A stretch of 33,200 nucleotides of DNA from Spirulina sp. SIO3F2 (lineage in GTDB: Bacteria; Cyanobacteriota; Cyanobacteriia; Cyanobacteriales; Spirulinaceae), in NCBI GenBank assembly GCA_010672165.1, contig JAAHHN010000057.1:1-33200 (forward strand), read 5' to 3'. Below the pieces are notes generated by a model, which saw nothing but the letters and a program-made list of their open reading frames with translations, did not search any database and had not been told where the DNA came from. Each line of letters begins with the position of its first letter. The stretch's first letter is position 1. A program made the position numbers and the translations under genes. Shown here one piece after another: positions 17,435 through 24,676 of this stretch.

Positions 17435-19381
17435 ATGACAACTGTCCCCTCTCCATCGACATCGTTTCGGCGTTTTTTGCTCTCTCGTCTGTTGTGGCTG
17501 ATTGTGCCAATTTTGCTGCTTGGTGTGGGCACAACCTACACCGTAACCTATCGTAAGGCGCGTTCAGCACTGTTGGAGACTGCCCGCCAAAACCTCACGG
17601 AAAGTGCCATTCGCTATGGCAGTCAAGTGGAGCGAACCATCACCAGCGCCACCAGTACAGTGGCGACCACTGCTCAGATTTTGAGCACGAGTACGGATAT
17701 GCAGGCCACACTGACTCAACTCAGTCAACAGCAACTTCCTTATATGGTGCATTGCCTCCAAACCTATTCTGTCCAATCTCAAGAATTAGTTGCTAGCACC
17801 TGTGGCTCCAGGTTATTACAGCGCTTTCCAGTTGAGCCTTGGCCCAGCCGTCAACCCTCAAACTCAGCCGCAGAATTAGCGCCAGTCATTGAAGTGTTGT
17901 TGGCTCCAGCAACTCAAGATTGGCCGACTCCTAAGCAGAAAGTAGGCGGTTTGCAAACTGTAAGTACCCTGAATTTACGCCTGGCCAGCCCCATCTATCA
18001 AGACGGTGGATTAACTCAAGTCCTCATCGCAGAAGTTGGACTCAGTGAGCTGACCTCACAACGTCCCAGTTCCCTGGCAGGTGTGCCGATGATCATCGAT
18101 GCCGATCAACGGATTTTATCCCATCCTGTATCTGAGCGGGTCGGACGCTATGTGCAGGAACAACGCCATCCCAAACCGTTAGAAACATTAGTTAAGAAAG
18201 CTGTTCAGGGTGAAAATAAATTCACTCATCTCTACTCCTTGACGGAGAAAGGAGAGGAACATTTAGCTGGCTATACTGCGATCGCAAGTCCTTTACCCGA
18301 TCAGCCCGACGCCAAATGGGTGATTATCGCTTTTACCCCTCTAGAAGCCGCGATCGCCCAGGTTAAAACCATTCAACAGGTGTTGCTGCTGGTGCTGGTA
18401 CTGATGACTTTGCTGCTATCAGGAGCCACAGTACTTGCGGTGTTCTATGTGGCACAGATGATTGCCCGCCCAGTCGAACTGCTACGGGATGCTGTTCTGG
18501 ATGAGACGTCGATTCAATCGAGTAAAATTCCCTATACTTCCTCAATTCTGGAATTCAACCAACTTACGGATGCGGTCAACAGCATGATTCGACGCCTAGT
18601 GAGTTGGACAGAGGAACTCGAAGGTGCTTGGCAAGAAGCTCGGATGGCCAATCAGCACAAAGACGAATTCCTGGCAAATATTTCCGATCAATTGCGCACC
18701 CCCCTCAATGGTTTGATTGGCTCACTGCAAATTTTGCAACATGAGCTGTATGAATCACCGGAAGAGCAGCAAGAATTTCTGACCATTGCCGAAGAGAAAA
18801 CCCTCTGTTTAAAAGATCTCATTGATGATCTCTTGACTTTGTCGCTATTGGAGCGAGGAGATGCAGAAGTGGCGATCGAGCGTTTTAACCTCCATGAAGT
18901 TCTCCAACAAGCCCTTAAGACCCAGGAACTAGCAGCGCACAATAAGAACCTAGTGCTCGAGCACCAACCCTTGGGCGATGGAGCCATTTGGGTGCATGGC
19001 GATGGTCACAAGTTGCAACGAGTACTGAGTATTGTGCTTGAAAATGCAATCAAGTTTACCGCTACTGGCCAAATCGACCTCAGTATTGAGATTTTGCCGA
19101 CCGGTCAAAGTAGGATCGTCAGTCCCAGTGGCCAGGTGGCCCGTATTGTAATCCAAGATACAGGTGTGGGCATTCCCCTTGAACGTCAGAAGCAGCTATT
19201 CCGACCGTTTGTTAAGGCGCATGATACGGAGCCATATCGAGGCGGCAAAAGTACAGGTTTGGGGCTGGCGATCGCCCGCAATTTTATGCAATTGATGGGT
19301 GGGGATATTGCACTAAGCAGTGCTGGTCTTAATCAAGGAACCAGAGTTTGGATGGACTTACCTATTGCGAAACAAGTATAA
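17435..19381 (+). CDS. Membrane sensor histidine kinase homologue with Asp in place of the phosphoacceptor His
   Basis: A 648-residue protein. Membrane segments at about 15-36 and 318-345 flank a large periplasmic, Cache-like sensor region (about 40-305). A HAMP-like linker precedes the dimerisation domain. The H-box reads NISDQLRTPLN: codon GAT at 18686-18688 encodes Asp418 where HisKA kinases have the phosphorylated His (SHELRTPLN). The ATPase domain otherwise looks intact: VLENAIKFT, DTGVGIP and STGLGLAIARN. There is no receiver domain. As read, it cannot autophosphorylate on the usual residue; it may be a pseudokinase, a heterodimer partner or a phosphatase-type signal protein. It is divergent from the RibD_C gene; no response regulator adjoins it. 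Confidence 0.9.
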   Translation: MTTVPSPSTSFRRFLLSRLLWLIVPILLLGVGTTYTVTYRKARSALLETARQNLTESAIRYGSQVERTITSATSTVATTAQILSTSTDMQATLTQLSQQQLPYMVHCLQTYSVQSQELVASTCGSRLLQRFPVEPWPSRQPSNSAAELAPVIEVLLAPATQDWPTPKQKVGGLQTVSTLNLRLASPIYQDGGLTQVLIAEVGLSELTSQRPSSLAGVPMIIDADQRILSHPVSERVGRYVQEQRHPKPLETLVKKAVQGENKFTHLYSLTEKGEEHLAGYTAIASPLPDQPDAKWVIIAFTPLEAAIAQVKTIQQVLLLVLVLMTLLLSGATVLAVFYVAQMIARPVELLRDAVLDETSIQSSKIPYTSSILEFNQLTDAVNSMIRRLVSWTEELEGAWQEARMANQHKDEFLANISDQLRTPLNGLIGSLQILQHELYESPEEQQEFLTIAEEKTLCLKDLIDDLLTLSLLERGDAEVAIERFNLHEVLQQALKTQELAAHNKNLVLEHQPLGDGAIWVHGDGHKLQRVLSIVLENAIKFTATGQIDLSIEILPTGQSRIVSPSGQVARIVIQDTGVGIPLERQKQLFRPFVKAHDTEPYRGGKSTGLGLAIARNFMQLMGGDIALSSAGLNQGTRVWMDLPIAKQV

Positions 19382-19412
19382 GCGGGCAACAGAAACTCCC
19401 CATCTATAAAGT

Positions 19413-19682
19413 TCAACCCCCATTGTTTGGGTTTGTTGGTACTTGAGTAGCCCAAGCCTGGACAATGCCATAGAGAGCAACCACAATGACCGCCACCACG
19501 ATAAATGCTGAAATAAATTTGAGCACAAGCCCTAAAACTGACATGCTCACAAATAGGGTTACTAACAACAGCAGCACGCGGCCCAAAGGGGGCAGTGCAG
19601 TGAACCAATTCTGGAGCCGTTGCCAAAGATGGTTGACCAGTCGAGTGGTTGCGGCATGAGAGGATGAGGGTTGAGACGCCAT
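19413..19682 (-). CDS. Small conserved-looking membrane protein
   Basis: An 89-residue protein with a polar Ser/Ala/Thr-rich N-terminus, an aromatic amphipathic stretch (LWQRLQNWFTALPP), and two closely spaced hydrophobic segments (about 36-52 and 55-77), ending in a polar NPNNGG tail. I do not recognise the family. It is convergent with the kinase-like gene and divergent from the outer-membrane protein gene, sharing with it a spacer that contains repeated TATTRRCGT motifs. Coding status rests on sensible membrane topology and the absence of a competing frame. Confidence 0.65.
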   Translation of the reverse strand: MASQPSSSHAATTRLVNHLWQRLQNWFTALPPLGRVLLLLVTLFVSMSVLGLVLKFISAFIVVAVIVVALYGIVQAWATQVPTNPNNGG

Positions 19683-19708
19683 AGGTGTTAGAACGGGTTA
19701 GGGAGCTT

Positions 19709-19756
19709 CATCTTATTAGCGTAATCCATCTTATTGACGTAAAGCTATTGGCGTTA
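19709..19756. promoter_or_regulatory. Three TATT-RR-CGT-W-A motifs between divergent genes
   Basis: CATCTTATTAGCGTAA (19709-19724) and CATCTTATTGACGTAA (19727-19742) differ at two positions and are offset by 18 bases. A third, shorter copy TATTGGCGTTA is at 19746-19756. They lie between the small membrane protein gene and the outer-membrane protein gene. The arrangement suggests an operator cluster, but no regulator is identified. Confidence 0.35.
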
Positions 19757-19899
19757 TCGAATTGCGAGAATCAAGATTTGAAATAGATCCCAATACTCTC
19801 CAACCCGTTAGGGCACATGAGTTAAGGAGAATTCTCTCCGGAAGGACAAACTACCACTACACTTATGGGGAAGTGAATGCAACATCTTGAGGAGTGACT

Positions 19900-20637
19900 G
19901 TGAAACGCTATCTATCCCTCGCTACCCTGTTATGGGGACTACCCCTTCTAACCCCAACTGCTGTGGCTCAGTGGATTGAGTCGCCCCAAATTATTCAACC
20001 GGATAGTATTACCAAACCGGATAACAAGGTTGAATTCTTACAATTTTCTGAACTCACCGCCACACCTACTCAGGCAGAGGCCCTTGACCAACGCAGTGAA
20101 ATATTGAGTGAGCGGCCGCAAAGCATTTCCCCTACGGGGGGCTGGCTCCCCTCAGAGACCAATGAGATGGCCCAAACCTTTAACCGCAACCTGTTTGTTA
20201 ATCAACCCTGGAGCTACATTGGTGCTGGTGCAGGAATTGGCGTCAATGGCAATACCCAACTCTCTCAAGGGTCAGCAGTCGTCAACGCTAAAATCGCCTT
20301 GAACTCTTCCCTATCTTTACGCCCAGCCGTTTGGTTTGCCAATCAAGTCGCAATTACATTGCCACTATCCTATGATATTCATCTATCTGGTTCTGATCCC
20401 TTTGAGCCTGCTCGATTTCATCCGTTTATTGGTGGAGGATTAATTTTCACCGTTGATAGTGATACGAGTGCAACAGACAACGCGGAGGATAATGTTGGTC
20501 CCATGTTAATGGGGGGCATGGATGTACGACTCTCGGATGAGTGGGTGTTTAATACCAGCGCCAATTTTGGTTTCATCGACGATCGCACTGAAATTGGCAT
20601 CATTTTGGGTGTGGGTTATGTGTTTTCGGGTATCTAA
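19900..20637 (+). CDS. Outer-membrane beta-barrel-like protein with signal peptide
   Basis: About 245 residues. A signal peptide (KRYLSLATLLWGLPLLTPTA, cleaved near VAQ) is followed by a disordered Gln/Ser/Thr/Pro-rich stretch to about residue 105. The second half has alternating small/hydrophobic strands typical of small outer-membrane barrels (WSYIGAGAGIGVNG, LSLRPAVWF, AITLPLSYDIHL, FHPFIGGGLIF, GPMLMGGMDVRL, WVFNTSANFGF, TEIGIILGVGYVF). The GTG at 19900 is preferred over GTG 19894 because GAGGAG (19889-19894) then lies five bases upstream. A clear terminator follows at 20686-20715. Function unknown. Confidence 0.78.
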   Translation: MKRYLSLATLLWGLPLLTPTAVAQWIESPQIIQPDSITKPDNKVEFLQFSELTATPTQAEALDQRSEILSERPQSISPTGGWLPSETNEMAQTFNRNLFVNQPWSYIGAGAGIGVNGNTQLSQGSAVVNAKIALNSSLSLRPAVWFANQVAITLPLSYDIHLSGSDPFEPARFHPFIGGGLIFTVDSDTSATDNAEDNVGPMLMGGMDVRLSDEWVFNTSANFGFIDDRTEIGIILGVGYVFSGI

Positions 20638-20685
20638 AAGAGGAGCGCTCCTTCAGCTCACCGCGTCTTAATAACGGAAGCGTAT

Positions 20686-20715
20686 AAACACCACTGCCTT
20701 TGAGGGGTGGTGTTT
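20686..20715 (+). terminator. Intrinsic terminator of the outer-membrane protein gene
   Basis: AAACACCAC (20686-20694) pairs with GTGGTGTTT (20707-20715), 9 bp, with an inner CCT/AGG extension and a T-rich continuation (TTTTACTTTAAT). A perfect 12-base palindrome AGGAGCGCTCCT (20641-20652) lies between the stop codon and this hairpin. Confidence 0.75.
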
Positions 20716-20737
20716 TACTTTAATCTAAACCTTAAAA

Positions 20738-20767
20738 AAGGAGCGCACCGCCAGCGGTACCCTCCTT
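20738..20767 (-). terminator. Intrinsic terminator of psaD
   Basis: Read on the minus strand, AAGGAG (20767-20762) pairs with CTCCTT (20743-20738) around an inner ACCGC/GCGGT stem (20754-20758 with 20747-20751), followed by a run of T. It sits 38 bases beyond the psaD stop, back to back with the terminator of the convergent gene. Confidence 0.78.
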
Positions 20768-20804
20768 AATCACCATGACCAAATTGTGAGTTGAGCTCAG
20801 ATTC

Positions 20805-21233
20805 TTACGCTTCGTAAGGCTCTGTGCCGGAAAACTTCAGCTTAGCGGGCTCAGGGTTAGAACCAATGTTGCGACCCTTGCTACCCACAGCTTCACGGCC
20901 TTTATTCACCTTTTCAGGGAACACACCATCTGCTGGGTGAAGGAATGTAGTTTCACCATTAGGATAAACGCGATAGATCTTGTAGTCCTGAATCTTAGGC
21001 TTGAACTTCGTGCGCAATTGAGTGCCGAGGGCTAAGCATTGTTCCTTGCGAGCCAGATAAAGAAGATTCCCACCTACATTCATGGTTGCTGCCCCACCTG
21101 TCGGCATTTCAAAAACTTGTGCTTTTGTGCTTGTCCAGGTGATTGCGTACTTTTCTTCAGTATCGGCCTTGCTAAGGAGGCCGCCCGTGCTGCCGCCAAA
21201 CTTGGGCATTGTGCCGGTAAGTGCTTCTGTCAT
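20805..21233 (-). CDS. psaD: Photosystem I reaction centre subunit II (PsaD)
   Basis: A 142-residue PsaD: the N-terminus [20 protein letters not shown], then [57 protein letters not shown] and [20 protein letters not shown] are all family hallmarks. It is a stromal-side extrinsic subunit that docks ferredoxin and stabilises PsaC. Length is normal for cyanobacteria. The gene is single, with an intrinsic terminator and an HLR1-like sequence upstream at 21310-21325. It marks the host as an oxygenic phototroph. Confidence 0.98.
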   Translation of the reverse strand: MTEALTGTMPKFGGSTGGLLSKADTEEKYAITWTSTKAQVFEMPTGGAATMNVGGNLLYLARKEQCLALGTQLRTKFKPKIQDYKIYRVYPNGETTFLHPADGVFPEKVNKGREAVGSKGRNIGSNPEPAKLKFSGTEPYEA

Positions 21234-21272
21234 AACCGTCTCTCTAAAACGATGTTTAGGGGAATGCTATCA

Positions 21273-21288
21273 CCGCGATCGATCGCGG
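21273..21288. repeat. Perfect 16-base palindrome around HIP1-like sequence in the psaD leader region
   Basis: CCGCGATCGATCGCGG is perfectly self-complementary and contains a variant of the HIP1 octamer (GCGATCGATCGC). It lies 40-55 bases upstream of the psaD start. It may just reflect HIP1 clustering, or form a cruciform/5' leader hairpin. Confidence 0.6.
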
Positions 21289-21309
21289 CCGCCGAGTTTG
21301 TCAAGAACT

Positions 21310-21325
21310 GTTACAGTTGGTTTCG
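21310..21325. promoter_or_regulatory. HLR1-like (RpaB-type) direct repeat upstream of psaD
   Basis: GTTACA (21310-21315), four bases, then GTTTCG (21320-21325) approximates the HLR1 layout of two (G/T)TTACA repeats bound by RpaB upstream of cyanobacterial photosystem I genes. The first half is exact, the second matches four of six. It is 77-92 bases upstream of the psaD start, in reverse orientation relative to the gene. Tentative. Confidence 0.3.
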
Positions 21326-21335
21326 CGCTATTTGT

Positions 21336-21947
21336 TTAAGGATTGGGTCGAAATAGGGCAATCATCTGAAGATCAGCAATGGGAATTCCTTCAAGTTGTT
21401 GGTAGCCAAATCGCTCGTACCAGCCCAGGTTATCCGTGACATCGGTTTCTAACCAAACCCCTTGCGATCGCCCATCTGCCTCCGACAGACGATGAATTGC
21501 TTCAATAAGCTGCGTACCATAACCTTGACCCTGTGCTTCGGGGATAACCACCAGTAGCGTTAGGTAGTAGTGACTTGGCGATTGGCGTCGTACGGCTTCA
21601 ATGCGCCGAAAGGAGTCTGAGAGTCGCCAGACCAGCCGCCAGCGTCCCTGGAGGAGGAATTGCACCATGTACCGTAGAAAGACGCTCAGCGAGACCTCGT
21701 CCTTGGGTTCTGCATAGAGGGCTGCACCCTGAATCTGTCCTTGGAAATTTCGCAATACCAAAATCGGCTGCTGGGTTTGGGCTTGTACCCGCAATCGTAG
21801 AGCTAAAAGGTCTCGGATCGTGCGATCGTGCTGCCCCAGTAAATAACGCAGATAGGGATCATCACCAAAGCTTTGCCACAGCAGCTCAGTTAAAGCTTCG
21901 TATTGGTCAAATGGAAGTGGCTCAATTGTACCCATGCGCTTGATCAT
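21336..21947 (-). CDS. GNAT-family N-acetyltransferase
   Basis: About 204 residues from the preferred start. The acetyl-CoA-binding motif A is visible as LTLLVVIPEAQGQGYGTQLI, with the following helix and the C-terminal LGWYERFGYQQLEG typical of GNAT enzymes. An earlier Met at 22022 would add 25 residues (starting MDVPVWIPAA) and leave only 23 bases to the divergent small gene at 22046, so I prefer the Met at 21947 (MIKRMGTIEPL). The substrate is unknown. It sits upstream of psaD on the same strand, about 100 bases away, probably as a separate unit. Confidence 0.87.
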   Translation of the reverse strand: MIKRMGTIEPLPFDQYEALTELLWQSFGDDPYLRYLLGQHDRTIRDLLALRLRVQAQTQQPILVLRNFQGQIQGAALYAEPKDEVSLSVFLRYMVQFLLQGRWRLVWRLSDSFRRIEAVRRQSPSHYYLTLLVVIPEAQGQGYGTQLIEAIHRLSEADGRSQGVWLETDVTDNLGWYERFGYQQLEGIPIADLQMIALFRPNP

Positions 21948-22045
21948 AATGCTCACATCACTGTCATGGATGCTGCCCAAGCTTGGTACAATCGCTGCGG
22001 GAATCCAGACAGGAACGTCCAAGAATTAGCGTAAGTATAAAAAAC

Positions 22046-22342
22046 ATGAGTTCAGAATCAGCTAAAACTACAGGGGCAGATGCAGTGGATGCTGCGATCG
22101 CCCAAGGCATTGACTTGGATGGCAGCCCCATCCCATCAGAAAAACTAGCCCTCTACAACACAGTAATGGGCTATGAAGCCAATCGCCAGCGCAGTGGAGT
22201 GACCAATACAATGCGATCACGCATTGTCCGTATTGGTGCCAAGCATCTGGCTCAGGCGGAGCTGGAACAAATGTTGACGGAAGCTGGGTTTCCAGGGTTA
22301 AAACCCAAGGAAGTGCAGTTTTATTATGGAGATAAATCGTAA
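22046..22342 (+). CDS. Small conserved cyanobacterial protein (DUF4090-like)
   Basis: A 98-residue protein containing GADAVDAAIAQGIDLDGSPI, VMGYEANRQRSGVTNTMRSR and IVRIGAKHLAQAELEQ, which I associate with a small cyanobacterial family of unknown function; the number DUF4090 is from memory. The ATG at 22046 avoids overlap with the divergent acetyltransferase gene. The charged, helical sequence without membrane segments suggests a soluble protein. A GC-rich hairpin follows at 22356. Confidence 0.82.
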   Translation: MSSESAKTTGADAVDAAIAQGIDLDGSPIPSEKLALYNTVMGYEANRQRSGVTNTMRSRIVRIGAKHLAQAELEQMLTEAGFPGLKPKEVQFYYGDKS

Positions 22343-22355
22343 ACCCCCCCCCCGC

Positions 22356-22378
22356 AGGGGCGTGGTTTCCGCGCCCCT
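22356..22378 (+). terminator. Terminator hairpin after the DUF4090-like gene
   Basis: AGGGGCG (22356-22362) pairs with CGCCCCT (22372-22378), loop of nine bases, then TTTCCACGTTTATAA. It is preceded by a run of ten C (22344-22353), which may be a sequencing-sensitive homopolymer. Confidence 0.55.
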
Positions 22379-22399
22379 TTCCACGTTTATAAATTCCTG

Positions 22400-22891
22400 C
22401 TAAAAGCCAAAATCGCTGTCGAAATCAAAATCATCGTCCTCATGGTCATAATAGAAAGGACGAACCCGCGAGGCAAAACCAGATGCCTTAAACTGCTTGA
22501 GCTGCAAAGGCAGGGGTTGGTTTTTGGCAACGGAGATACGGATTTCAAACTCACTCTCGCCCGGAGGAATCTCTGCGATTGTGCCAACGCGCGATCGATT
22601 TTGGAATACGGGATTGTTATTAGCATCGTAAATTCGCCCAAAGACATCCGCATCAACAACATATTTGCCCGAAGGATTCACCGCAATGCCCGTGACCAAG
22701 AAACAATTTGCCGATTGTGCCCCCATGCTGATGACTGCACCCGCAGCGAGTTCAGGGGGACAATCCCGGTAACCAACTTGCTTAAGCTGAACTTGGGTTA
22801 ATGCTGCTGCTGGTGGTGCAAATGCTAAACTGCCTAGGCTAAGGAGGACAATACCCACCCCTGCTATCAGCCATTGGTAAAGTTGCTTCAT
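22400..22891 (-). CDS. Secreted/periplasmic protein of unknown function
   Basis: A 163-residue protein. A signal peptide (MKQLYQWLIAGVGIVLLSLG, continuing to an AAA cleavage region near residue 30) precedes a probably beta-rich mature part with two cysteines (YRDCPPEL and ANCFLVTG) that could form a disulfide. It includes VNPSGKYVVDADVFGRIYDA and GTIAEIPPGESEFEIRISV. The C-terminus is strongly acidic and aromatic (YYDHEDDDFDFDSDFGF). It looks like a conserved cyanobacterial exported protein, but I know no function. Confidence 0.78.
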   Translation of the reverse strand: MKQLYQWLIAGVGIVLLSLGSLAFAPPAAALTQVQLKQVGYRDCPPELAAGAVISMGAQSANCFLVTGIAVNPSGKYVVDADVFGRIYDANNNPVFQNRSRVGTIAEIPPGESEFEIRISVAKNQPLPLQLKQFKASGFASRVRPFYYDHEDDDFDFDSDFGF

Positions 22892-22958
22892 CGCCTGCGC
22901 CTCAAAACTATTCCCACTAGACGATTTTATGGGAATTAATGATGATTTGGACAGGAAT

Positions 22959-23282
22959 TTATAAGGAACCCGAATTATCTAAGGTTGTATCCAACTCCAT
23001 GCGCTGCTCCATACGACGCAAGAAATAGCCTGTCATCATTGCTGAAGCCAGCAAATTGGCCATATTGTCACGGTCAGTAACAATCTGCATATTAAATTCT
23101 TCTGAAGGGAGCATCCCCACTAGACCCTGGACGTTCTGATAAATGATCTGCCGTACCTCTTGGGATGCGGATTGGGCAACTTGCTCCAAAACCTCTGGGT
23201 GCTGCTTTTTGAGGTATTGCAGCAGGAGGTTAATATCAGCTTCATCAGACTCAAGGTCGAAGAGATTAGGATCTAATACCAT
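22959..23282 (-). CDS. DUF760 family protein
   Basis: A 107-residue protein matching the DUF760 pattern shared by cyanobacteria and plastids: LLLQYLKKQHPEVLEQVAQS, EVRQIIYQNVQGLVGMLP, then LLASAMMTGYFLRRMEQRME. Soluble and helical; role in this organism unknown. Same strand as the exported-protein gene downstream (67-base gap), possibly co-transcribed. Confidence 0.82.
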   Translation of the reverse strand: MVLDPNLFDLESDEADINLLLQYLKKQHPEVLEQVAQSASQEVRQIIYQNVQGLVGMLPSEEFNMQIVTDRDNMANLLASAMMTGYFLRRMEQRMELDTTLDNSGSL

Positions 23283-23398
23283 TAGGATCTAGAAACGGTT
23301 GCAGATATTCTGTCGTTCATTCTACTGTAAACGATCTTGTCAAGATATGGGGATTTTGATCTTGACGGATGTTCCTCCTCGGGCTAGAGAAAGCTTGC

Positions 23399-24676
23399 TT
23401 AGATTAGTTGGCGATCGCATTGCCAGAGCGTCTGCCAGAGCACCTGCACCCCTTGAAGACAATGCTGAGGGGCTGTGTATTCCTGAGCTGAATGGCTAAT
23501 ACCACCTCGACTGGGGACGAAGATCATTCCTATACGGGTCAACCTTGCCAGAGATTGAGCATCATGGCCCGCTCGGCTGGGTAAGTAATGATAGGAGGTA
23601 TTCAGCATTTGGCAGCTTTGTTCGATCGCCGCTTGAATTTCCGCATCAGCCAAAACAGCTGGAGTTTGAAGGGTGGGTTGAAGCGCAATTTTGGTGCGGG
23701 TCTCCTGGCCAATCGTTTGTAGATTTTGATTCAACTGGGACTGAAGTTGGTTGAGGTGGCGATCGCAAAGATCCCGCAAATCAACCGTTAGTTTGATCGT
23801 ACCAGGAATCACATTGACCGTATTGGGTATGGTGTGGATCTCTCCCACTGTAGCAACAGTTTGCTTGTGCTCATCATTCGCTAAGGCTTGCACAGCTAAG
23901 ATTACCCGAGCGGCTGCCACCAAAGCATCCTGACGTAAATGCATTGGTGTTGTACCTGCGTGATTTGCTTGGCCCTCAATTGTGATTTGATAACGGCGTT
24001 GGCCAACAATACCTTCGACAATGCCAATTGCAGCCCTCACGGATTCAAGCACCGGGCCTTGCTCCACATGCAATTCCACAAAGGCATGGAGTTCTTCTGA
24101 CTGGCGTTTAGCTTGCTCAATTGCCTTCCAGTTACCACCAATCGCTGTTAATGCCTTCGCTAAAGGATTGCTGTTTGAACGGTTAAGTGTTGCCATCCTT
24201 GACTCAACCGACCCACTCATCGCCTTACTGCCAATCATGCTGCCCTCTTCATCCGCAAACACAATCACTTCAAAAGGATGATGAAAGTGGGCATGGGCAT
24301 CGTGAAGCGTTTGGGCAATTTCTACCCCTGCGATTACCCCTAAAGCTCCATCGTAGGAACCACCGCAGGACACTGTATCCAGATGAGACCCTGTGGCGAT
24401 CGCTCCCAATGTCTCATCCTGTCCTGGATAGCGCCCAATCAGGTTCCCCGCTGGGTCAATGCGAACAGTCATCCCAGCCATTTGCAGCCATTGTTGTGTC
24501 TGTGCCCTTGCGTCTTGGTCAGCAGCACTAAAGGCTAAGCGGCTTACACCACCATTGGGGAGACGGCCAATCTGGGCCAACTGTTGGAGACGATGGCGAA
24601 GACGATCGCTGTTGATTTGCATAGCGGCCGTCGCCGCCAAACTGACGCTAGGATTGATTTTTGGTGGAATAAGCAT
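23399..24676 (-). CDS. M20-family amidohydrolase (hydantoinase/carbamoylase or allantoate amidohydrolase type)
   Basis: A 425-residue zinc-dependent hydrolase. Conserved metal-site segments are all visible: TGSHLDTVSCGGSYDGALG, FADEEGS, ELHVEQGP and the C-terminal HSAQEYT. The dimerisation domain (GQRRYQITIEGQANHAGTTP, DALVAAARVILAV, NTVNVIPG, VDLRD) is intact. The family cleaves carbamoyl- or ureido-type bonds (N-carbamoyl amino acids, allantoate, ureidoglycine); the exact substrate is not decided by these motifs. It is the third gene of a compact minus-strand operon and overlaps the upstream GGDEF-EAL gene by 29 bases if Met1 is used. Met19 (24622) would remove the overlap. Confidence 0.88.
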   Translation of the reverse strand: MLIPPKINPSVSLAATAAMQINSDRLRHRLQQLAQIGRLPNGGVSRLAFSAADQDARAQTQQWLQMAGMTVRIDPAGNLIGRYPGQDETLGAIATGSHLDTVSCGGSYDGALGVIAGVEIAQTLHDAHAHFHHPFEVIVFADEEGSMIGSKAMSGSVESRMATLNRSNSNPLAKALTAIGGNWKAIEQAKRQSEELHAFVELHVEQGPVLESVRAAIGIVEGIVGQRRYQITIEGQANHAGTTPMHLRQDALVAAARVILAVQALANDEHKQTVATVGEIHTIPNTVNVIPGTIKLTVDLRDLCDRHLNQLQSQLNQNLQTIGQETRTKIALQPTLQTPAVLADAEIQAAIEQSCQMLNTSYHYLPSRAGHDAQSLARLTRIGMIFVPSRGGISHSAQEYTAPQHCLQGVQVLWQTLWQCDRQLI

